From Ustulina deusta (lineage: Eukaryota > Ascomycota > Sordariomycetes > Xylariales > Xylariaceae): a stretch of 64,000 nt of DNA. The stretch covers positions 372,001 through 436,000 of the forward strand of contig JAJNNX010000036.1 in assembly GCA_023159155.1 (NCBI GenBank). The letters are read 5' to 3'. A program made the translations under genes and the position numbers. Of the stretch, positions 54,663-64,000 are shown piece by piece. The notes beneath the pieces were generated by a model. That model had not been told where the DNA came from, ran no database searches, and saw only the letters and a list, made by a program, of their open reading frames with translations. Every line of letters begins with the position of its first letter. Positions within the stretch are counted from its first letter, which is position 1.

Positions 54663-54980
54663 TAAATAAATTTTATAAAATTACCTAAATTAAAAAAACT
54701 AATAATAAAAATAAAATATAATTTTATTTTAGTTTTTATAAATAAACTTATAAAGTATAGAAATTTTATACTATATAAAAAAACAAGTTTTTCAAAAGTT
54801 TTAGCTTATATAATTATGAAATAAATTTTTAATAAATATAAATTTTTAAAAAAGATTATTATAAATTAAAAAAATATAATAGTTTTTAAGTTTTAGTAAT
54901 TTTTAATAAAAATTTTTAAAATTAAATATAAAATATTAATAGTTTATTATTTGTAAATAAACAAAAAAACTAAACGAAAT
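54663..54980 (+). pseudogene. Integrase core remnant of element G
   Basis: One frame runs from 54666 for about 40 codons without a stop: it includes INFIKLPKLKK and FILVFINKLIKYRNF, which fit I-D-F-I-x-x-L-P-K-S and S-I-L-V-V-V-D-R/K-L-T-K-Y-x-H-F. Catalytic Asp positions read Asn. It continues towards the second catalytic region (K-F-W, near 54890) with stops. Confidence 0.85.
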
Positions 54981-55284
54981 ATTAAAATAATATTTTTAAT
55001 ATTATTTTAATAAGTAATAAAACCATTAAGTTAAGCTATTATTAGTAGTAAAATATATTTATAATAATTTAAATCATAAGTTTATAAAAATATTATTATT
55101 TAAAATAAATTATAATTTTAGAAACTATACCGTTAAAAATAAACATATAAGCTAAAAAGCTTATAAGTTTATAATAAAAGTTATAAAATAAAATATTATT
55201 TATTTAAAATAAAATATTATTTATTTAAAATAAAATAAAATATTATTATAATAAAAATAGATTATTAGAACTAATTTTTAAAAA

Positions 55285-55440
55285 AAAGAATAAAATTTAT
55301 GTTTTAAAATATAATATTAAAACAAAACAACTAAACAAAAAACTTAATTTTAAGCAGATTAGATTATTTAAAATTAAAAAAGTTAATTTAAAAACTAATT
55401 ATTATTTAAAATTATTAAAAAATAGTATATTAAAAACAAA
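55285..55440 (+). pseudogene. Integrase C-terminal GPY/F-like module of element G
   Basis: The translation reads KIYVLKYNIKTKQLNKKLNF, then KQIRLFKIKKVNLKTNYYLKL. This fits the family pattern G-D-x-V-Y-L-x-x-x-N-I-K-T-x-R-P-S-x-K-L-D-x-K-x-x-G-P-F-x-I, ending in the region that leads to H-P-V-F-H-V-S-L-L. It lies directly upstream of the chromodomain, as in Tf1-like chromoviruses. Confidence 0.85.
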
Positions 55441-55464
55441 ACTTAAAGTAAAACTAAACTAAAA

Positions 55465-55610
55465 TAAATATAATATTAAAAAAATACTAAATTTATATTA
55501 AAATAAAATTTTTTTTAAATATTTAGTTAAATAAAAAAAGTATTTATATATAAACCATATATAAAAACTTAAAAAATATTTAAAAAATATTAAAGAATTT
55601 TTTATATAAT
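55465..55610 (+). pseudogene. Chromodomain remnant at the C terminus of element G integrase
   Basis: NIKKILNLY followed by KYLVK*KKYL (55517-55546), then N-H-I-*-K-L-K-K-Y-L-K-N. These fit the chromodomain pattern V-E-x-I-L-D...L-Q-Y-L-V-K-W-K-G-Y...N-T-W-E-P-x-x-N-L. Integrase chromodomains direct insertion to heterochromatin by binding methylated histone H3 in characterised chromoviruses; for G that role is inference. Confidence 0.85.
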
Positions 55611-56084
55611 TTTATTATTAATATTTAGATTGATTAATTTTAAAGAAGCAAAGTTAATTAATTAAGCAATAAAAAAACTAAGTATATTTTAATTAAACTT
55701 AAAAAAAAAAAACTAAAAAAAGTTTTAATTTGTTTTTTTTTGTAGTACTTTGATTTTTTTAACTAATTTAACTTATTTAATTTATTAAAAAACTAGAATT
55801 TATAATTTACTATTTAGACTTTTTGTTTTTTAAAAAAATATTTTTATACATAAAAGCAAAATAATTTAAAAAAAGTATTATTTAAATTTCGCTAAACATA
55901 ATTTAAATTTTATTAAACATAAAAAAGTTATATTTTAATATTTTTTTTTTATATTTAAAATCTTAATACTTAGCTATAATTTAGTTAAAAGGGTTTATTA
56001 GAATATTAGAACTATTGCAGAAATAACTAGTATAAACATACTTTTTGTAGTAAGAGATACTATTTGTTATTTTATAAAAAAAAG

Positions 56085-56277
56085 TGTTAGGTGGCCAGGG
56101 GGTACAATATTGTATATAACAAAGGGGTGAGATAAATAACTATATATATTGATCTTTCTTTTTAATTATCCGTACAAAAGTGAGACCTTTATACGGAAGA
56201 TTTTTATATAATAAGAGAATTCTATATATATATAGTTGGTAGTAGCTTTGTACATAATTAATACTATTATTATAATA
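56085..56277 (-). repeat. Family C 3' LTR of copy 1, internally deleted
   Basis: 193 bp instead of about 250: about 60 bp are missing at about 56233 compared with 52472-52721. The outer end TGTTAGGTGGCCAGGGGGTAC is the best preserved family C terminus; the inner end reads TATTATAATA. Confidence 0.9.
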
Positions 56278-56569
56278 CTGGCTCTTTTTTTTTTAACTAT
56301 AGCATACTTTTATACAACTGCTAAAAAAAAATAAAAAATTCTAAACGTAAAAAAAATATAAACTATAGTATACAACCAATCTATAGTTAATAAAATTATT
56401 TAATAGTATATTAAATTGCTGTTTTTTTAAAAAGCCTTTTATAGTTTGCTTATTATATATAACTGCTTTTTGTATGCTGTTTAAAAATGTTTAAGATTAG
56501 ATAAAGCGTAATATTCATAGCTATTATATATAAAACGGGCTGCTTTTATATTGCTTTTTTTTTTTTTTT

Positions 56570-56600
56570 TAGGTATATATATATATATATATATATATAC
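56570..56600. repeat. TA dinucleotide run
   Basis: About 28 bp of alternating TA, the inverted, RIP-converted counterpart of the TA/TG run at 52078-52126. Confidence 0.7.
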
Positions 56601-56679
56601 ATACATATATATTATATATATGCTTTAGCTATTATTTTAAAGTTGTATTAATTTAGAAATAATAGTTGTTATATAATAG

Positions 56680-56770
56680 TAGTAGTAATAATAATAGTAG
56701 TAGTAGTAATAGTAGTATTAATAATAGTAATAGTATTATTATTACTACTATTATTATTACTATTATTGTT
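56680..56770. repeat. Trinucleotide microsatellite (TAG/AAT/ATT)
   Basis: Imperfect TAGTAGTAATAATAG array, the inverted counterpart of 40960-41114 and uninterrupted here. It shows the state of the family C 3' region before the F element inserted. Confidence 0.75.
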
Positions 56771-59349
56771 ATATATAAAGCTTTTTTGCTGTTTTAAATA
56801 TTATATTAATAGTAATAATAATAGAAATATATTTATTATTGCCTTTGTTTGCCTATGTTTAGTGCTACCTGCTTTAAGTAGTGTTTTATAGTGTTAAAAT
56901 TTTGTTTATATAAAAAATAATAGCTATATAGAAATATATAGCTTTTTTATAAGGAATCGGGCCTACTAAGCTTTTATATAGACTTTTTATATAAATATAT
57001 ATATATTTTTAGTTTTTTATATAAATAATTTTTAATATATTTAATAGTTAATATATTTTATTATATAATAAAATAAAAAAAGTATTATTACTACTGTTTT
57101 ATTTATTAATATTATATTTTAGGTATTATTATTAAACATTTTTATAAACGTTTAAGCTAAGCTTATTTGCTAAAAAAGCTATTTTTAGGCTATTTTAGTT
57201 TAAAGTTAAAAAGTAGTATTTTTGTTTTGTTTAAACGGTTTGTATAGCAGTTATTATTACTATACTAAAGTGTTATTTTTGGTATATTGTTAGGTTTTTA
57301 GTTTTTAAAGGGGTACGTGCGGCGCTTATGTTTAGTGCTTATATAAAGCACAATGCTTTAACCGCGGTTAGAAGAAAAGGAAGGGGGTTTTATTTAGGGA
57401 GAAAAGGGGGTAGTTATACGTTGGCTTTTTAAAGTATGAATAAATTTTTGTTGTTTTTTTTATTTTTTTTTATTTTTTTTAATACTTATATATAATATTT
57501 GCTTTTTTATATATAGCTTGGTTATTAGCTATTTTTTATTATATAAATATATTTTTTATAGTTTTTTAATAAATATTTTAATTTATATAAATAGCTTATT
57601 AATAAAAACTAAAGTTTTTAGTACTTAATTTAAAGTATATTTAATAAATATATTTATTAGATTATTTTTTTTATTAATTTATTATATTTTACAAATTTTT
57701 TTTTCATATAATTTTTAGAAAAATATAATATTAATTATTAGTTTTTTTTTTTATATTGTTTTTAGTTTAACTAAATAATTATATAATAATTTTAAGTTTA
57801 AATATAAAATAATAAATATTAAAAATAGATTAAATATTTTTATAATTTTTTAAAAAGTTATATAAAAAGCAATAGTATTATTAAAACTGTTTATTATATT
57901 ATATAACTCGTTAGTTAAAATATTTTATATAACTTATTTATATTTATTTATATTTTAATATATAATATTTTTTTTAATTTTAAAATTTAAATTTATTATA
58001 TTTTTTATACAAGTTTTAATTATTAATACAATAATAAAACTAAATTAAAAAGTTATATTTATATTATTTATAAATAAGCTATTTATAAAAATCAATAGTT
58101 TTATATAATAAAAATTAAATAAAATAAATATAAGTTTTTAAGTCAGATTATTTTTTTATTATTTAATTTGTTTGTTTAATACTTTAATATTATATAATTA
58201 TAGTTTAGTTATTTAAGCTATAATAATAAAGTTATATATAGCTTTTAGTTAATATATACTATTAATATATATTTTTTAAGCTTATTAAAAAATATAAGTT
58301 TAAATAAACTTTTTTATATAAAGGTTAATTTGAGCTAAATTTTTAGTTTGGTTTTTTAAAATTATTATAATATTATATTTATATAAAAAAAAAAATTTAT
58401 TATTAAATTTAATTAGTAATTATATTCTTTATAAATATAATTTTTAACTTGTTTTAAATATTTATTATTTTTTAGCTAATCTTTTATATTTTAGATTTTT
58501 ATTAAGCTATTATTTATTAATAATAATTTTATACTAGTTATATTTTTTTAGTTATAAATATTATACTTATATTTATTTTTATAACAAATATATTTTTTAG
58601 TTTTTGTTTTTATAATTATATTATATTTAAATAATCTAAATAATATATATTTTTGTTTAAATATTTATTATTTTTATAGTTATTATAAACTAGATATATA
58701 TTATAGTTATTTTTTATACTATATAAATATTTATATTATTTTGCTTTTCTTAATTTTTTATTAATAAAATAAAATAAACAAATTTTATTATTTTTATATT
58801 AATATATATTAAAATACTTAGTCTAACTATTTATAAGCATTTTTATAGTAAATCTTTTTAATAATTCCGCTATATTGTTATATTATATATATTTTTTTAG
58901 GTCTTTATAATATATATATTTTTATTATATAGTTTATTAAAATCTTTTTATATATAAATAGTTTAAATATTTTTTTATTTATAATAATTATTATTATTAT
59001 TTTATAAAGTTTGCTAACTATTAAATATAAAAGTATTATTTATATATTTTATTTAAAATATACTTATTATATTATAGAATAAATTTTATTGTTTTTTATT
59101 GCTTTTTTAACTATATTAAGCTAATTTATAGTATTACTATTATTATTGCTTTAGTTTATTTTATATTTTTATATTTCTATTTTTTTATAGCTAGTTATAG
59201 TTTTAAGCATAATATTTTTTTTAATTATAGTTATAACACTTAACCTTATTTTAGTTTTTGTTTTTATTAGTTATATTAAGTTTTATAAGTTTTATATAAG
59301 TTCTTATAGCTATAAATCTTTATATTTTTTTTTAATATTTATTAAATAA

Positions 59350-59355
59350 AATATA

Positions 59356-59389
<34 letters not shown>

Positions 59390-59391
59390 TA
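59350..59391. repeat. ATT trinucleotide run
   Basis: About 13 uninterrupted TTA/ATT units. It lies in the unassigned 58416-60221 stretch and has no counterpart elsewhere in the window. Confidence 0.85.
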
Positions 59392-60021
59392 TAAAGTTAA
59401 TTATTAATTTTAATAGCTTAAGCAACATATTTTTTAAATTTGTTTAATTGTTTGTTTTTATATAATTTATTTTAAACTAACTTGTTTAGTTTATTATAAA
59501 ACATTATTATTAATATATTAACGTTTATTTATAAAATTTATACTAAAACTTTTTTAAACTTAGCTATATATTTATATATTGCTTTTTTTTAATATATTAT
59601 TATAAGTTTTTGTTTAGCTTAATGTTTTTTTTTAAAATTCCTATATATATTTATTAATATTGTTTTAAACTTTAAAATATTTTTAAATACTACTTTTATA
59701 TTATTATTATAATTTAATTTTTTTTGTTTTATATAATCTTTTATTATAAATTTAAACTATTTTAAAGTATTCCTAATAAAATATCCTACTATATATAGGA
59801 TTTTTTTTTTTGTATAAATTTTTTAAATTATTTTAAGTTTTTATTAAACTTTATTAGTTATATAAGTTTATATTCTTTTAGTTTATTTATTATATTTTTT
59901 TAAGTTAAAAAACATATATTTATAATTAATTAAACAACTATTATACCTGTTTTAAAATCAATTTTTTAAAAGCTATTTTATATTGCTAGTTAATTAGGTC
60001 TATTTTAAATATTAATTAAAT

Positions 60022-60133
60022 AATAATTATTTAAAATATAACAACCCTGCTATATTAAACTAGCTAATATAATAATTAATAATTATTTAAAATATAATAA
60101 CCCTGCTATATTAAACTAGCTAATATAATAATT
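60022..60133. repeat. 56-bp tandem duplication, two units
   Basis: Two head-to-tail units from AATAATTATTTAAAATATAA to AGCTAATATAATAATT. They differ by one C/T, in the CAACCCTGC stretch. The near identity in a heavily mutated context means the duplication is recent or later than RIP. Confidence 0.85.
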
Positions 60134-60221
60134 TATTTTAGTATTATAATAAATATAAGTTTATTTAATAAGAAATTAATATTATAAATAGATTTATTTT
60201 TTATATGTTTGTAATACTTAT

Positions 60222-60585
60222 TAAAATAGAGCAAGGCTCCTAATCGGCATATCGCACATTTAAACTAACTAAACCTACCTAATCCTCCTATATTGGACTA
60301 CGTCTTCCGGCTCGCAGATCTTTGTACGTATTAGGTCAAAATCTAATTAGCAAATATAAATAAAAACATAATAATCAATTAATAAAAACAAATCTCTAAT
60401 TCTTATCTAGTATTTTATAATATTTATTTATTGTTTTATTTGTATAAAAAAAAAATCTTTTATAGCTTTAAATAAAAATATATGTTTTTTATACTTTTTG
60501 TTTTATAATTTCTAAAGTTTCTAAAAATTTATTTTATTTTATAACTAAAAACTTATTTTTATATATATACACTAGCTTTACTACA
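60222..60585 (-). repeat. Family F 3' LTR of copy 3
   Basis: 364 bp. Preservation is confined to the outer 120 bp (CAAGGCTCCTAATCGGC, CTCCTATATTGGACTACG), whereas the inner half is almost fully converted. Confidence 0.92.
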
Positions 60586-63500
60586 AACTTTTTAAATTAT
60601 TAGGTTTTTATTTTTAAACTATAATAATTAACCTAAACTATAACTAATTATTTATTTATTTTTTTTAGATTTTTATTGCTAAAGTTTTCTAGTTTTTATA
60701 TTTATTTTTAATAATTTAACTTTTTATTTTTTTTATATATTTAGTATTTTTTAAGCAGTTTTTTAATTTTTAAGTTTTTTAATATTTGTTTAATTAACTA
60801 TATATATTTGTAAATTATATTTTTTTTAAAACTCCTATCTAATAAAAAAGTTTAATATAAAACAACTTTTTATATTGCTATATATATTATTTTTTTAAAA
60901 TATAAAAAAATCTACTAGTAAATAAGTTTTTTATAAATTATAACTTAAGCTTTTTTATTGTTAAAAAAAGATTAATATTATTTATTAAAATTAAATATAT
61001 TAAAATATTTTTATTTTTAACTAAGTTTTTTAAACTTAAATATAATTCTTAAAATATTTTTTAATTAGCTTTATATTAATTTTTTAAACAATCTAGTAAT
61101 TATTGTTTTTTTATAAATATATTAAAAAATAAAAATTTTTATTATAAAAAAATCTATAAAATATATTTTATATATTTATATTATTACTTATTAATTAATT
61201 AGTTTTATAAAATAAAATAATTACTAATTATTTTTTTGTTTTAAGTAATATTAACTAAAAAAATAGCTTTGTTTTAATAATATTTAAATAACTTTTTATA
61301 ATTTTAATATTTATTACTAGGTTATTAAATATTAATTTTTAATTATTAGGTTATAAATTTTAAAAAAATACTTAAAGATTTAAAAAACAATATTATATAA
61401 ATAATATATACTAAACTATAACTTTACTAATTATTTTAAATATATATAAAAAAGCTATATATATAAAACAAAAAAAACATATTAAAAAGTAGCTTTAAAG
61501 TTTATTAACTAATAATATTTTTAAAAGTTTATATTTAGCAATTATAAATAAATTATTAATATTTTTTATTTTGTTTAAAACTTAAATTAATAAAATAAGC
61601 AGTTTATTTTTATTTATTAATAATTATAATAAAAAAATAATTTAATTAATTGCTACTTGTTTTAAAAAGTTGAAGTTTATTAAGTATTACTTATTTAATT
61701 TTAAAAATTAATATAATTATAATTATTTTTTTATTAAGTTTTATAAATTAAGCTATAAAATAATTAAATAGTTTAAATAATTGTTTATAAACTATTTTTA
61801 TATTTAGCTTATAGAACTAAATAGTAAATTATGTTTTAATATTTATAGTATTAGCCTAAGCATATTATTTTCATTTAATTATTGTATTAATAATCTAAAT
61901 ACTAAAGCTATTAATTATTTAAATATTTTTAGAAAAAAAAAAAATTAGCTATTTTTTAAAAAATTTGTTATTTATATATTAGTAATTATTATAAAAAAGC
62001 GTATTAATAAGAATTTTAATTCTATTAGCTACTAAGCACTATAATAATAAAGAAATATTTTTATATTTTAAGTTATATTAACTATATATTTTTGCAATTA
62101 AATCTTACAAACATTTATAATATTTTAAATAAAATTTTATAAGTTAGAAATTAATAAATAAAATAATTAGCTAAAAAATTAGTTAGGCTAGCTAAATTAA
62201 TTAAATCTATAACTAAAAATTTAGAACTAGCTTTTTTATATAAACTATAATATAGTTTTTGTAATATTTTAATAAATTATTTTATATATTTTTGTTTAGA
62301 TTGTAAGGTTTTTTGTTTATAATATTTATTATTTTTTTTAAAGTTTTGGCTTATAAAAAGCTAAAAGCATATAAGTCCTATAGAAATAATTATAGTGCTA
62401 GCTATTATTTTATTAAATACTAGGGATTAATATTATAAATTTAGGTCTAAGCAGGTAACTATTAAATAATAATTCTTAAACATAATTAAAAATAATAAAA
62501 ACTTTTTAGTAAATATTAATTATTATATTATTATTAATAGAATTTATAATATATAATATTTTTTATTTAATATTATAGATTATAATAAACTAATAATTAA
62601 AAATATATTTAGTTTTAGTTGCTTTAATTGTTTTAAATATTATAAAATTAATAGATTTATTTTGTTTTTTAAAAAATTAAAAAGTAAAATAGTTCTTATT
62701 AAAACTTCTATTTTAAGTTTAAAAAAATATTTATATAAAAATATTTTTAAATATTACTTATAGTTTAAAATAACTAATTATTATAATAATTAGTATACTA
62801 ATTTTTAAATATTTAGTTATTAATATTATTATATTTTTTAGAATATATTAATTAGTCTAGGTTTAAGCAAGTTATAAAAAGCTTAAGTTATAATACTTAA
62901 AGAAGTTTTATAGTTATATAAAATATTTTTATATTTCTAGCAAAAATAAAATAGTAGTTTTTTACTATAATAATTTATATATAGTAGTTTATTTAGTAAT
63001 ATATATTATATTAGCTTAGATAGTATAATAGTAATAATACTATTTAAAAAACTATATATATTTTTTAGATCTTTTTAGTAATATTTTAAATATAATAATT
63101 TAAAATAATAATACTAAAATAAACTAATTATATAATAGTTTTAATATTAAGGCAAAGTATTAGTTCTGTTTATTAATAATTAAAAATATAAACAAAATAT
63201 AACAAATATATAGTTTATATATTAATAAGTAAAATTTAAGAACTAATAATATAAAATATATTAGTTAAAAAATAAATAATTAAAAGCTAAGTATAAGGTT
63301 TATTAAACTAATATAAATCTAGTTAATTTATATTATTTTTTTATAAAGATTTTATTAGTTCTTTCCTAATATAAGTTATTATTAAAAAAAAGTATAAATT
63401 AAAGTTTCCCTACTTATATTATTTTATAAAAAATAATATTTATTAGTTTTATATAAGTTAGTTATCTTTTCCCAACTTATTTATTTATTTTTTTATATAC

Positions 63501-64000
63501 ATTATATTTATATTTATATTTTTTTATACTTTTAATTTTATTTATTTAATTTATAATAATTAGTTTATATATAATATATTGTAATATATATTTTTATTTT
63601 TTGTTATTTTTTATAATATTTAATAATTAGTTGTTTTAAAGCAAAAAATATATGCTAGTTTTTTTTAGTTATTTTTGTCTATTATATAATTACTATTTTT
63701 ATATTAGCTACGCTAAATACTATATAAATATATTTATGTTTGGTTAGATTGCTAATAAATAGTTAAAGCTTTAAGCTTTAATTGCTTTATAAATTAATCT
63801 AAAAGTTCAAACAAAAAAAAAATATATATATATTACTAATTAGAGTATATTTAAAGCTTTTATATTAATTAACTTATTATTATATATATTAAATCTTATA
63901 TATTATTTTTAGCTATATTATTTTACTGCTAATAAACTTAATATTTAATTATTTTCTTTTTTAATTATAAAAATCCCTTGTTTTAAGTTAGCTTATATAA
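60222..64000 (-). mobile_element. Family F large LTR retrotransposon, copy 3, partial (runs off the window)
   Basis: Starts with the 3' LTR in reverse orientation and continues with internal sequence colinear with 41480-43760 of copy 2 and, inverted, with 25700-29065 of copy 1. It keeps the 1.06-kb block (60905-61935) that copy 2 lacks, and a 105-bp block (63738-63846) likewise. The left target flank is TTAT (60218-60221); the other flank is outside the window. No readable frame. Confidence 0.9.

Larger units (their letters stand above)
52727..56079 (+). pseudogene. Element G pol: chromodomain-type Ty3/gypsy polyprotein, RIP-eroded
   Basis: Continues the gag-protease frame interrupted at 34592. 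Domains in order: protease end and linker (52727-53000), reverse transcriptase with an eroded active site at 53560-53571, connection region (53775-53900), RNase H (about 53900-54200, not clearly readable), integrase core (54663-54980), a GPY/F-like integrase tail (55285-55440) and a chromodomain (55465-55610). The order and the chromodomain place it among chromoviruses, the Tf1/sushi branch of Ty3/gypsy. Several frames and many stops are needed, so it is dead. The stretch 55650-56079 is a 3' untranslated tail without a recognised LTR. Confidence 0.85.
56085..58415 (-). mobile_element. Displaced, inverted 3' portion of family C copy 1
   Basis: Inverted copy of 39378-41114 plus 51983-52721 of copy 2, ending at exactly the site (TTAATTA) where copy 1 breaks at 33554. 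Its LTR is flanked by AAAAG (56080-56084), complement of the CTTTT flank of the copy 1 5' LTR at 16764-16768. It is therefore the missing 3' end of copy 1, moved by an inversion. It includes a GC-retaining pocket at 57297-57430 matching 40350-40545. No coding frame survives. Confidence 0.88.
58416..60221 (-). other. Probable 5' (gag/leader) side of element G, inverted relative to the G pieces at 33555 and 52727
   Basis: 1.8 kb that matches no other part of the window. The inversion model predicts that it joins 33555 in the original order, which would make it the upstream part of element G read on the minus strand. Read-through translation on that strand gives lysine/asparagine/tyrosine-rich protein-like sequence (58450-58900), compatible with gag but with no clear zinc knuckle. 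No LTR is found before the F element at 60222. It contains an ATT run (59350-59391) and a 56-bp tandem repeat (60022-60133). Confidence 0.45.

Noticed and set aside
52472..56277. An element with inverted terminal repeats at 52472-52721 and 56085-56277
   Set aside because: These are 3' LTRs of two different family C copies, one displaced by inversion. The sequence between them is pol of element G.
58450..58900. Zinc knuckle of element G gag on the minus strand
   Set aside because: A Cys-containing stretch is present, but spacing does not fit C-x2-C-x4-H-x4-C without several assumed changes.

Overview
The window looks like a gene-free, extremely AT-rich block from a filamentous ascomycete (Pezizomycotina) genome that has been through very heavy repeat-induced point mutation (RIP). 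By eye G+C is well below 20 %. Nearly every surviving C is followed by T and nearly every surviving G is preceded by A. I find no intact gene, rRNA, tRNA or CRISPR array. Almost all of the sequence can be explained as LTR retrotransposons inserted into one another, whose boundaries are set by target-site duplications (TSDs), LTR pairs and empty sites.

Left third (1-16,220). One Ty3/gypsy element of family E (about 5.9 kb, LTRs about 237 bp) runs 73-16,220. A second E copy (5,333-15,545) is inserted into it in opposite orientation with TSD TATAC, so the two form a roughly 4-5 kb inverted repeat. The second copy carries an unidentified 4.3-kb segment (9,753-14,094) and a GC-rich, un-RIPed 268-bp element S (14,461-14,728).

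Middle and right (16,221-60,221). Family C elements (7.3 kb, LTRs about 250 bp) and family F elements (about 12 kb, LTRs about 367 bp) are nested with a chromodomain-type Ty3/gypsy element G. C copy 1 begins at 16,769 and is interrupted by an F copy (17,260-29,433, TSD ATAT) and a second S copy (30,594-30,850). C copy 2 (34,598-52,721, TSD CTTTA) is inserted in G between protease and reverse transcriptase, and is itself interrupted by an inverted F copy (41,115-51,978, TSD CTAC). G pol (RT, integrase, GPY/F-like module, chromodomain) resumes at 52,727-55,700.

The 3' end and 3' LTR of C copy 1 lie at 56,085-58,415 in reverse orientation. Its outer flank AAAAG is the complement of the CTTTT flank of the 5' LTR, and both C pieces break at the same TTAATTAA site. 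I infer a 24.9-kb inversion (33,555-58,415) after the nesting. A third F copy starts at 60,222 and runs off the window.

Such blocks in RIP-active fungi can be pericentromeric or centromeric, or AT-isochores. The sequence alone does not decide. Coding content is visible only as eroded motifs (DD changed to NN in reverse transcriptase, for example), so all proteins are described as pseudogenes.
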